From Deltaproteobacteria bacterium (GTDB taxonomy: Bacteria; Desulfobacterota; DSM-4660; Desulfatiglandales; Desulfatiglandaceae): a stretch of DNA of 6,098 bases. Shown here piece by piece: positions 1 through 5,775 of this stretch. The position numbers were made by a program, and so were the translations under genes. The notes beneath the pieces were generated by a model. It worked only from the letters and a program-made list of their open reading frames with translations, was not told the DNA's origin and made no database searches. Positions within the stretch are counted from its first letter, which is position 1. Every line of letters begins with the position of its first letter. The stretch covers positions 1-6,098 of the forward strand of contig JABGPV010000291.1 in assembly GCA_018644785.1 (NCBI GenBank), given 5' to 3'.

Positions 1-376
1 CAACGGACGGGTATTTTTTGATTTCATCCCTGAAATTCCATTGATCCAGAGAAATCACCTCGGTATCCACCCGCGCAACAACACTTGCCGTCCTGACGTA
101 ATCATCAATCAGCGCCATTTCGCCAAAGTAGGCGCTATCCCCCAGTTCTCTCAAGAACACTTCAGAAGGCCCACCCAGATCCTTTATGACCGTCACTTCA
201 CCCGAAACGATGACAAACAACCGCCCGTCCCTGGCACCCTCCCTGACAATCACATCCCCCTTCAGATAGCGATGGCGCTGGGTCAATTTCGATATACGGC
301 GAAGATCCCGCTTTTTCATCAATGAAAAAAGCGAAATTCTTGATAGTATTTCAGCTGTATCCATTTTTGAAACCAT
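1..376 (-). CDS. Cyclic-nucleotide-binding-domain protein, N-terminal part (3' end beyond window)
   Basis: Reading leftward from ATG at 376, 125 codons are open up to the window edge. The protein shows an N-terminal helical stretch (about 1-30), then a cNMP-binding beta-barrel: a KGDVIVREG turn (39-47), a LFVIVSGEV strand pair (53-61) and a phosphate-binding cassette FGEMALIDDYVRTAS (84-98) with Glu86 and Arg95 in the ligand-contacting places. The Glu-to-Arg spacing of nine matches PKA-type cassettes. The family binds cAMP, cGMP or related ligands. Whether a Crp-type helix-turn-helix or another output domain follows cannot be seen, so it may be a transcription regulator or a stand-alone sensor. 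It starts 12 bp after the ttcA-like stop, so the two are probably co-transcribed. The start is uncertain: GGGAG lies only 2 nt before the ATG at 376, while the in-frame ATG at 364 lies 14 nt from it. Confidence 0.85.
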   Translation of the reverse strand, partial: MVSKMDTAEILSRISLFSLMKKRDLRRISKLTQRHRYLKGDVIVREGARDGRLFVIVSGEVTVIKDLGGPSEVFLRELGDSAYFGEMALIDDYVRTASVVARVDTEVISLDQWNFRDEIKKYPSV

Positions 377-388
377 ATCTCCCGGAAG

Positions 389-1129
389 TTATGGGCTTTT
401 GGTGTTCCCCTGTAAAAGGTACTCCGTGTTCACATTCTGCAGGGCGTGAAAAATGTTTCCTTTGATTTTACCGCTTTTCCGGTAAAAACTCTTTAGCATG
501 TCCTTAATCTCTTCCCGTTTGGTCGCCCCCGCGCTGGGGCATCCCAATTGAATCCGGGGAAAATCCATTTCTTCGGCATAACGTCTTATGAGATCTTCAT
601 CCAAAAGGTAAAGGGGCCTGATGATCGTCAGTTTCCCACCAAAAAGTTCCTGCACCGGCAGCATGGTACTGATGGAAGCACCATAGAAAATATTCAAGAA
701 AAGAGTTTCGATGATATCGTCTTTGTGGTGACCCAGGGCGATCCGGTTGCACTGAAGGGTATCCGCCAGCTCAAAGAGCAGTTTTCTTCTCATTCGCGAA
801 CAGAGAAAGCAGGGGTTCTCCCGGTTTTCCGGACCATGCGCTCTTGGGCCGATGTCGCTTGCAATGATCCTGTAGTCGAACCCGTGAGATGAAAAAAACG
901 CCTCCATTTCCCTGGCGGAATTCCCACCAAAACCGGGGTCCACATGGACGGCCGTAATGTCATAGGAAATGGGAATTCTTTTCAACCTTTCACGCAAAAC
1001 CCGCAGAAGAACCAGGCTATCCTTGCCACCCGATACGGCTACCAGAACACGATCCCCGTCTCGAATCATTTTCTGATGGTGAATGGCTTTTCCCGTGAAC
1101 CGCTTTATCTCCTTGGCAGCAAAGCCCAA
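389..1129 (-). CDS. ttcA: TtcA-family tRNA 2-thiocytidine synthase (PP-loop ATPase)
   Basis: The 246-residue product has the layout of TtcA, the cytosolic enzyme that adenylates and thiolates cytidine 32 of certain tRNAs using ATP and a [4Fe-4S] cluster. Visible are the PP-loop SGGKDS (33-38), a CFLC pair (Cys107, Cys110) followed by SRMRR, the GHHKDD motif (133-138), IRPL (170-173) and a third cysteine in LGCPSAG (Cys197). Three cysteines in these positions are the cluster ligands of the TtcA group and separate it from TilS. The start is TTG at 1129: the upstream codons run into TAA within three triplets, there is no ATG or GTG before residue 21, and starting at Met21 would remove the N-terminal helix usual in the family. 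A GGGAGGGG ribosome site lies at 1139-1146. The gene lies just downstream of the hairpin element at 1157-1316, so it may be separated transcriptionally from the operon before it. A TtcA-like paralogue with another tRNA or sulfur-transfer target cannot be excluded. Confidence 0.8.
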   Translation of the reverse strand: MGFAAKEIKRFTGKAIHHQKMIRDGDRVLVAVSGGKDSLVLLRVLRERLKRIPISYDITAVHVDPGFGGNSAREMEAFFSSHGFDYRIIASDIGPRAHGPENRENPCFLCSRMRRKLLFELADTLQCNRIALGHHKDDIIETLFLNIFYGASISTMLPVQELFGGKLTIIRPLYLLDEDLIRRYAEEMDFPRIQLGCPSAGATKREEIKDMLKSFYRKSGKIKGNIFHALQNVNTEYLLQGNTKSP

Positions 1130-1138
1130 TCCTTCTTA

Positions 1139-1146
1139 CCCCTCCC
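1139..1146 (-). promoter_or_regulatory. Ribosome binding site of the ttcA-like gene
   Basis: GGGAGGGG on the minus strand ends 9 nt before the TTG at 1127-1129. It supports this non-ATG start, since no other start codon is in frame until 60 nt further in. The site sits in the 27-nt space between the start codon and the base of the large hairpin. Confidence 0.55.
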
Positions 1147-1156
1147 TTCCTCCCTT

Positions 1157-1316
1157 AGGGAACTGGAAGAAAATAATATACCCATATCGTGCAGAACTTT
1201 TGTTCGTCTTCAAGGCGTGATGACAGGTGCATAGTGGGCTATGTGCCTGTTATCACAACGTAGAAGACGGGCAAAAGGGCAAACAGGATGCGTATATTAT
1301 TTTTTGGAAGTTCCCT
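1157..1316. repeat. Large imperfect inverted repeat / three-stem hairpin element, MITE-like or structured RNA
   Basis: This 160-bp stretch between the SH3 gene and ttcA is almost fully self-complementary. Outer stem: 1157-1185 with 1288-1316, 24 Watson-Crick pairs plus one G-U out of 29, ends AGGGAACT and AGTTCCCT, with an AT-rich AAAATAATATAC arm. Middle stem: 1197-1211 with 1263-1277, 13 Watson-Crick pairs plus two G-U. Inner stem: 1217-1234 with 1239-1256, 15 Watson-Crick pairs plus three G-U, closed by the loop TGGG (1235-1238). An internal loop of 11 and 10 nt (1186-1196, 1278-1287) separates the outer and middle stems. All six wobbles are G-U on the + strand and would be A-C on the minus strand. 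TTA flanks the GGGAAC...GTTCCC core on both sides (1155-1157, 1316-1318). No coding sequence was found in it. It could be a non-autonomous mobile element, a structured + strand RNA, or a bulky terminator/attenuator after the SH3 gene; the sequence alone does not decide. Confidence 0.8.
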
Positions 1317-1993
1317 TAATAATACGAAGATTTCCTTTTCCGCTGTTGCCTTCCCATGACCAGGCCGAAAATAAGCCCCACCAGCAACACAACCGCACCT
1401 GTCAGAAACCATCGGTTTCGTTGCGAAGACTTCAGTACCATATTTTCTTTCTGCAGGGTTTCCAGGGTCACGCGTGCCTCCTGCAGCGCTTTCAGGGTCT
1501 TATCGTGGGTTTCCTGAAGGGCCAGTAGAGAGCCGGACGCTTTTTTTAGAGATTCATATTTCGTTTTGACACTCTTTAGCCCTTTTTCCGCCTTTCCCAG
1601 CTTTTCACTCATCAGTTCTTTTTCACCGGATGAGGCCGTCCACTCTTTTTCAATGTTCTCAGCCCGTTGTTTGAGACGAATATTCTCCTCTTTGAAACCC
1701 TCCACCTGAACCTTAAACGGAACATCACGGGTCAGAAAGCTGGTGGCAATCCATCCCTCATAACTACGGGAAGCATTTCCCAGGAGACGAACGTGACTCC
1801 ACCCGGATTGGGTCTCAAGGATCTCCACGGGTGAATCCTGTTTAAGCATTGTGATAATCTTATCTTTCGTACTCGGTCCTCCCCGCAAGGTTATTTTTGA
1901 TGTGTTCACAACATAAGCCTTTTCGGCCCAGCAGGTGTGGACAGAAAGAAGCACCCAAAGACCCATAAACATCACAACAGCGATTTTCTTCAT
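1316..1993 (-). CDS. SH3-domain, coiled-coil, C-terminally membrane-anchored protein (YgiM-like)
   Basis: The 225-residue protein has a clear modular order: a signal peptide (1-23, KK start, hydrophobic core, cleavage likely after CWA), a bacterial SH3 domain (about 26-92, with ITLRGGPSTKDKII, GWSHVRL and EGWIATSFLT), a charged alpha-helical coiled coil rich in E, K, L and Q (about 98-190), one transmembrane helix (about 195-214, WFLTGAVVLLVGLIFGLVMG) and a basic tail RQQRKRK. This is the arrangement of the SH3-and-anchor family that includes E. coli YgiM. The SH3 part should lie in the periplasm and may touch cell-wall glycan; its molecular role is not established. It lies 26 bp after moaC as the apparent last gene of the operon. 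AGGGG is 10-11 nt before the ATG. Its TAA stop is the outermost base-pairing point of the 160-bp inverted repeat, so the last codons may have been set by insertion of that element. Confidence 0.85.
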   Translation of the reverse strand: MKKIAVVMFMGLWVLLSVHTCWAEKAYVVNTSKITLRGGPSTKDKIITMLKQDSPVEILETQSGWSHVRLLGNASRSYEGWIATSFLTRDVPFKVQVEGFKEENIRLKQRAENIEKEWTASSGEKELMSEKLGKAEKGLKSVKTKYESLKKASGSLLALQETHDKTLKALQEARVTLETLQKENMVLKSSQRNRWFLTGAVVLLVGLIFGLVMGRQQRKRKSSYY

Positions 1994-2019
1994 CTGGTTT
2001 TTCCCCTGTTTGCCTTCTT

Positions 2020-2451
2020 TTACCCCTTTTCCTTTTTAATCACCCTGATATCCGTAATCATGGTTCCCGGATACTGACCTTGATCGTCCTTTTCCAGGTA
2101 TTTGACCATATCCCAAATGGTGTTCAGGGCCATGGTGACACCCACCAGGGCTTCCATCTCAACCCCGGTCCGGGCCCGGCACCGCACAATACATCGGGCC
2201 TCAATACCTCCCGAGTCCATTTCAAAGGTCACCCTTACCATATCCAGCGGAATCTGGTGGCAATGGGGAATCAGAATATGGGTCTGTTTCGCCGCGTTCA
2301 TGGCCGCCACCTCCGCCACCGGCAACGGGTCCCCTTTCCTGATTTCCCCCTCGCGAATTTTTGTAAGCGTCCCGGAAGAAAGCCGAATTTGGCCCGCCGC
2401 CGTCGCCTCACGCTTCACCACCGGTTTCTCACCCACATCGATCATGCCCAT
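2020..2451 (-). CDS. moaC: Cyclic pyranopterin monophosphate synthase MoaC
   Basis: MoaC converts 3',8-cyclo-7,8-dihydro-GTP, made by MoaA, to cyclic pyranopterin monophosphate, the first committed molybdopterin precursor, in the cytosol as a hexamer. The family signature is clear: MIDVGEKPVVKREA (3-16), RKGD with Lys39, AAKQT (53-57), IPHCHQIPL with His65, the ARTGVEMEAL block (93-102) and WDMVK with Asp114 and Lys117. CHQI replaces the common CHPL. The protein is 143 residues and begins about 14 residues later than E. coli MoaC, lacking the usual first strand before MVDV. Upstream codons in this frame are open for 24 triplets but contain no ATG, GTG or TTG before a TAA, so ATG at 2451 is the first usable start; GGGGGG lies 10 nt before it. 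The MoaE-like stop is 19 bp upstream. Neighbouring moaA, moaD and other moa genes are not in the window. Confidence 0.93.
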   Translation of the reverse strand: MGMIDVGEKPVVKREATAAGQIRLSSGTLTKIREGEIRKGDPLPVAEVAAMNAAKQTHILIPHCHQIPLDMVRVTFEMDSGGIEARCIVRCRARTGVEMEALVGVTMALNTIWDMVKYLEKDDQGQYPGTMITDIRVIKKEKG

Positions 2452-2470
2452 AAAACAGATGCCCCCCGCT

Positions 2471-2824
2471 TCAAAACGCTTCTTTTTTCCGTGAACCTTC
2501 CTTTTTGATACGTTCCACTGTCTTTATCAACGCCGGGAAAACATGATCCCGAATATCCCCGCCCACCACCACGGCCATGATTTCGTCTCCCACATTCAAC
2601 TGCCCGTCACAGGTATCAACCAGGACTTCAATAATACCCGGCATTTTTTTGGCGTCTTTGATAATGGCTTCTATGGCCTCGCGATCAAAACGAACGTGGA
2701 TACTTTTTACCAGATCTCCGTTCAGGGAGGTCTCCCTCACAAGCCCCAGATGGGAGGCAATCATTCCCATTTTTGAACTATCGGGATGCCCTTTCACAGT
2801 TTTAAGCATTCGATCAATATTCAT
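2471..2824 (-). CDS. Short divergent MoaE-like protein (molybdopterin synthase large subunit family)
   Basis: The product is 117 residues, against about 150 for typical MoaE, the subunit that carries the active site for sulfur insertion into cPMP. Similarity is seen by eye in the C-terminal two thirds: a MGMIASHLGLVRE strand (19-31) matching the region ending GKVR in MoaE, PGIIEVLVDTCDGQLNVGDE (62-81) matching the conserved hairpin ending in xPGDE, GDIRDHVFPAL (89-99) matching SAHRSSAFEA, and the lysine-rich end IKKEGSRKKE matching the LKxxxPxWKKE region. The canonical His of the HR pair is Ile here, while the Arg remains. The N-terminal strand of MoaE is absent. ATG at 2824 is chosen over an upstream in-frame TTG at 2845 because GAGGAG lies 6 nt before it. 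It sits between hemA and moaC, which supports a molybdenum-cofactor role. It could be a low-activity or non-catalytic MoaE relative; the fold assignment is moderate. Confidence 0.65.
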   Translation of the reverse strand: MNIDRMLKTVKGHPDSSKMGMIASHLGLVRETSLNGDLVKSIHVRFDREAIEAIIKDAKKMPGIIEVLVDTCDGQLNVGDEIMAVVVGGDIRDHVFPALIKTVERIKKEGSRKKEAF

Positions 2825-2830
2825 CCGCTT

Positions 2831-2836
2831 CTCCTC
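2831..2836 (-). promoter_or_regulatory. Ribosome binding site of the MoaE-like gene
   Basis: GAGGAG on the minus strand lies 6 nt before the ATG at 2822-2824. This strong site decides the start. It falls inside the reading frame of the alternative TTG at 2845, which has no comparable site before it. Confidence 0.75.
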
Positions 2837-2863
2837 AGGGGACAAAAGAATCCCGGACTCCGG

Positions 2864-4180
2864 TCAACATGGTTTATTGCCCGTGATGGTTTTCGTCCGG
2901 CTGGATTCGTCGCCCTCATCCAGTGAAAAAAGTTTTTTTGTCATATCCAGATAATCGTTCAGCGTAGACCGGCCCGCTTTTCCTTTCAAGAACAAAATGG
3001 GGTCGTTGAGCACTTTTTCGACAATGGATCGAATCAAAACCTCAACCGCCTGTCGATGCGCGGGCGCAAGCTGATCCAGGGCTGAACGACTCTTACCGAA
3101 TTCCGCCTTAATGATGCTGTCAGCCTTGTTTCTCAATGAAACGATGGTGGGAACCACGGCAAGGGTTTCTAACCATTTTCCAAATTTCACCACCTCGTCC
3201 TGAACAATACGTTGTGCTTTGATTGCTGCCTCCTGGCGCTGGGCCTTGTTGATTTCAATGACCCCTTTCAGGTCATCGATATCATAGAGGTAAACGTTGT
3301 TCAACTTATTGACTTCCGGCTGCACATCCCTTGGCACTGCAATGTCGATCAGAAAGAGAGGGCGATTCCGCCTTTTTCTGAGCACCTTTTTGACCATTTC
3401 CCGGGTGATAATGCACTCCGAAGCAGCGGTGGAAGACACGACGATGTCTGCTTTCAGAAGCTGGTCCTGAATCTCGTCAAATGAGACCGGGGATGCACGG
3501 AACCGCTCCGCCACTTCCACGGCCCGCTCAAAAGTTCGGTTGACAACCGTCATGGAACTGACCCCGTTGGTCAAAAGGTGCCGGGCTGCCAGCTCCGCCA
3601 TTTCCCCGGCCCCGATCAGCAACACTTTTTTGCCCTCAAGGACATGAAAAATTTTTCGCGCCAGCTCAACTGCGGCATAGCTGATGGAAACGGCAGCACC
3701 GCAGATATCCGTCTCGGATCTCACCCGTTTGGCCACATGAAACGCCTTGTGCATGAGCCGGTTCAATATGACACCCGACATCTTTTCCCGGGTGGACTGC
3801 AAATAGGCCTCCTTGATCTGCCCCAGAATCTGGGGTTCTCCGATGACCATGGAATCCAGACTGGAGGCCACGCTGAAAATATGCGCCACCGCATCCATGT
3901 TTTCATAGGTGTAAAGGCATGACGAAAAATCATCCACCGGGATATTGCCGATTTTGCTCAACAGAGAAACGACAGCCCGTTTGGCTTCCCGGGTCTCTTC
4001 TGCAACAATCAGGGCCTCCACTCGATTACATGTGGACAGAAAAAACCCCTCGCGGACCACATCCAGACTTCTCATGAGCCCGAGCGCCTTTTGTACATTC
4101 CGGGATTCCACCGCCAGGCATTCCCTTAATGCGATGGGCGCGGTTTCGTGATTCATCCCGATGTTGATAATTTTAGGCAT
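2864..4180 (-). CDS. hemA: Glutamyl-tRNA reductase
   Basis: HemA reduces glutamyl-tRNA(Glu) with NADPH to glutamate-1-semialdehyde, the first dedicated step of C5-route tetrapyrrole synthesis in the cytosol. The 438-residue protein is near the usual family length and complete. Domains in order: a catalytic domain with GMNHETAPI (8-16), STCNRVE carrying the nucleophile Cys51, His100 and the conserved block from Met111 (VIGEPQILGQIKEAY); an NADPH-binding Rossmann domain with IGAGEM (189-194) and VNRT (213-216); and a C-terminal dimerisation helix region (about 330-420). The ATG at 4180 gives the standard MPKIINIGMNH opening. It begins 6 bp after the CcsA/HemX-like stop, consistent with translational coupling. 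The usual downstream partner hemC is absent here and is replaced by molybdenum cofactor genes. Confidence 0.97.
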   Translation of the reverse strand: MPKIINIGMNHETAPIALRECLAVESRNVQKALGLMRSLDVVREGFFLSTCNRVEALIVAEETREAKRAVVSLLSKIGNIPVDDFSSCLYTYENMDAVAHIFSVASSLDSMVIGEPQILGQIKEAYLQSTREKMSGVILNRLMHKAFHVAKRVRSETDICGAAVSISYAAVELARKIFHVLEGKKVLLIGAGEMAELAARHLLTNGVSSMTVVNRTFERAVEVAERFRASPVSFDEIQDQLLKADIVVSSTAASECIITREMVKKVLRKRRNRPLFLIDIAVPRDVQPEVNKLNNVYLYDIDDLKGVIEINKAQRQEAAIKAQRIVQDEVVKFGKWLETLAVVPTIVSLRNKADSIIKAEFGKSRSALDQLAPAHRQAVEVLIRSIVEKVLNDPILFLKGKAGRSTLNDYLDMTKKLFSLDEGDESSRTKTITGNKPC

Positions 4181-4186
4181 ATTTTT

Positions 4187-5026
4187 TCAGCGCGCCCCCA
4201 TATTGCCGAAACTGTGATATCCGCCCATGAGGAGACTGACACCCAGAAAAGTGAAGATCAACAGGGAGAAACAGACGATACTCATGATCGCCGCTTTTCG
4301 GCCCTGCCAGCCCACAACCAGCCGTTCATGAATCAGGGCCGCATAGAACAACCAGCATATGAGGGACCATACCTCTTTGGGATCCCACTGCCAATAGATG
4401 CCCAGGGCAAAATGGGCATAGATGGAACCCAAAACCATGCCCAGGGTCAGGAAGGGGAACCCGTAGAGAATCGCATAATGGTTAATGTTATCCAGGGTGG
4501 CAAGAGACGGCAGCCGCCCGTAAAATGTGCCGAAGCGCTTTCGTTTGATCTGACGCTCCTGGATCAGATACATGATGGCGGCAAGGCAAGAGATGGCCAG
4601 AAGTGCATTACCCACAAACACGGTCCCCACATGCAAGGTCAACCAGAGGCTCTTGAAAATGGGCTTGACAGGGGTTTGGGTCACCGGAACCGCCGTTGAA
4701 ATGGTCATGAAAAAAGCCGCCAGCGGCGCCACAAAGGACCCCAGCACTCGCAATTTAAAGCGTGCCTGAATGACAAGATATACGCCGATAATGGACCAGG
4801 AAAAGAATGAAAGCGCACTCTTGAGATCGAGTACCGGCGCCACCCCCAGAGAATAGTACCGGCAACCCAGAAAAATGGTATGAAAACCAAACCCTGCCGC
4901 AAGTAGCCAGTAGGAAACTTTGAACACCCATTTCTGCTGCCTGACAATGAAAACAATAAACCCGGCTGTCGCGATAAGTTCGAAACAAAGGGCCAGTATA
5001 AACCAGATGGACGTTATGGCTTCCAT
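4187..5026 (-). CDS. CcsA/HemX-like cytochrome c assembly membrane protein
   Basis: The 279-residue protein is almost entirely hydrophobic helices, about eight, and ends in the heme-handling module of the CcmC/CcmF/CcsA superfamily. The WWD-type motif is YWQWDPKEVW (211-220), followed by ICWLFYAALIHERL and a GGYHSFG end. Candidate heme-ligand histidines are His49 (GFHTIF), His132 (LHVGTV) and His271 (GGYH). Known CcsA (ResC) works with CcsB (ResB) to deliver heme across the membrane for c-type cytochrome attachment. The HemX branch, which has the same fold and a length near 275, sits beside hemA in Bacillus and limits HemA level. Position directly before hemA and after the siroheme gene, with no ResB-like partner in view, fits either reading, so no gene symbol is given. 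The ATG at 5026 overlaps the preceding gene by 13 bp. The first Trp of the family's WGxxWxWD block is Leu208. Confidence 0.88.
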   Translation of the reverse strand: MEAITSIWFILALCFELIATAGFIVFIVRQQKWVFKVSYWLLAAGFGFHTIFLGCRYYSLGVAPVLDLKSALSFFSWSIIGVYLVIQARFKLRVLGSFVAPLAAFFMTISTAVPVTQTPVKPIFKSLWLTLHVGTVFVGNALLAISCLAAIMYLIQERQIKRKRFGTFYGRLPSLATLDNINHYAILYGFPFLTLGMVLGSIYAHFALGIYWQWDPKEVWSLICWLFYAALIHERLVVGWQGRKAAIMSIVCFSLLIFTFLGVSLLMGGYHSFGNMGAR

Positions 5027-5673
5027 AAATTTTTGAGGTTCACCTGTTCCGGAAGGATGTTTTTCAGATATTTCTCCAGCCTCTTGGGAAAACCGTCAGA
5101 AAAGTTTTCCAGGAGATCCGCATCAACAATTTTCTGGAAAATCCGGCTGTTTTCTTCCTGGGGAAGTCCCAGGGACAATACCTCTTTTCGCAGACGACCC
5201 ATCATGGCCAGAAATGTCTCGTATTCCTGACCGAACTGCGTCTCAAGACCTTTCCGGATTTTCCTGGCCAGCGCAGGGCTTTTTCCGGAAGTGGAAATGG
5301 CGATCTGAAGATCCCCCCGCTTGAGGATGGAGGGCACAATGAAATCACAATCAGGGGGCTGATCGACCGCATTGACCCAAACACCCTTTTCCCTTGCACA
5401 TGTGCTGATCCGGTGATTCAAATCCTTATCATCCGTGGCCGCAATGATCATAAAAGCATTGTCCAGATATTCATCCTTGAATTCACGTCCCAGGAAATGA
5501 ATCTCTTCTTTTTCAACCATCTGTTCCAGCTCAGAGACCAACTCCCTCCCGGCCAGATAGATAGAAGCACCGCACTCCAGAAGGGCCCGCACTTTTCGGT
5601 GAGCCACATTGCCCGCGCCCACCACCACCACTTTTTTTCCTTCAAGCTGAACAAAAATCGGATAAAAACTCAT
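5014..5673 (-). CDS. Precorrin-2 dehydrogenase / sirohydrochlorin ferrochelatase (CysG N-domain, Met8p type)
   Basis: The 219-residue protein matches the N-terminal domain of CysG without the uroporphyrinogen methyltransferase domain. Such enzymes oxidise precorrin-2 to sirohydrochlorin with NAD and may insert iron to give siroheme. Visible are the Rossmann motif VVGAGNVAHRK (17-27), IIAATDD (76-82), NAVDQPPDCDFIVP (101-114) with Asp104 in the place of the CysG catalytic Asp, and STSGKSPALARKIR (127-140). A helical C-terminal domain runs from about 145. In sulfate reducers siroheme serves dissimilatory sulfite reductase and is also the entry point of the siroheme-dependent heme route; that link is inference here. 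AAGG lies 6 nt before the ATG, and a promoter is found upstream, so this looks like the first gene of the operon. The name sirC or cysG would fit, but ferrochelatase activity is not provable from sequence. Confidence 0.93.
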   Translation of the reverse strand: MSFYPIFVQLEGKKVVVVGAGNVAHRKVRALLECGASIYLAGRELVSELEQMVEKEEIHFLGREFKDEYLDNAFMIIAATDDKDLNHRISTCAREKGVWVNAVDQPPDCDFIVPSILKRGDLQIAISTSGKSPALARKIRKGLETQFGQEYETFLAMMGRLRKEVLSLGLPQEENSRIFQKIVDADLLENFSDGFPKRLEKYLKNILPEQVNLKNLWKP

Positions 5674-5710
5674 ATTGAACCTTTATGTTATCACAATTTC
5701 AGGGGTTATG

Positions 5711-5739
5711 ATGTTAACACCTATGGGCCGTTCTTTCAA
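5711..5739 (-). promoter_or_regulatory. Predicted sigma70-type promoter of the siroheme-hemA-moaC operon
   Basis: On the minus strand TTGAAA (5734-5739) is followed by a 17-nt spacer and TAACAT (5711-5716). The -35 matches five of six consensus bases and the -10 four of six. Transcription would begin near 5704, giving a leader of about 30 nt that holds only the ribosome site. It is the only sizeable gap on the right side of the operon, which supports it. No clear operator was recognised. Confidence 0.5.
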
Positions 5740-5775
5740 GGACGTACAGGATTTTTTGACATTCCGGAAAAGTTC

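Noticed and set aside
1113..1141. TTGGCA followed 17 nt later by TTACCC as a + strand promoter for the hairpin RNA
   Set aside because: The -10 matches the consensus very poorly, so it does not support a + strand transcript.
2080..2508. Two overlapping + strand open frames of 130-142 codons opposite moaC
   Set aside because: The opposite strand encodes a clear MoaC; the + strand products are Arg/Pro/His-rich shadow sequence without family features.
2825..2845. TTG at 2845 as start of the MoaE-like gene
   Set aside because: A GAGGAG ribosome site lies inside this extension, 6 nt before ATG at 2824, and the extra seven residues are not family-like.
2853..2863. Perfect 11-bp palindrome CCGGACTCCGG right after the hemA stop
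   Set aside because: It can form only a 4-bp stem with a 3-nt loop and lacks a real T-run, so it is too weak for a terminator; the following gene is only 39 bp away.
4148..4699. Long + strand open frame of 183 codons opposite the CcsA/HemX-like gene
   Set aside because: It is a composition shadow: its protein has no recognisable domain, it is antisense to a strong conserved gene, and all other genes lie on the minus strand.
5686..5696. TGTTATCACAA occurs both in the sirC leader and in the hairpin (1248-1258)
   Set aside because: A few shared 11-mers are expected by chance in 6 kb, the contexts differ, and only a half-site TTGTGA resembling Crp/FNR-type boxes is present.
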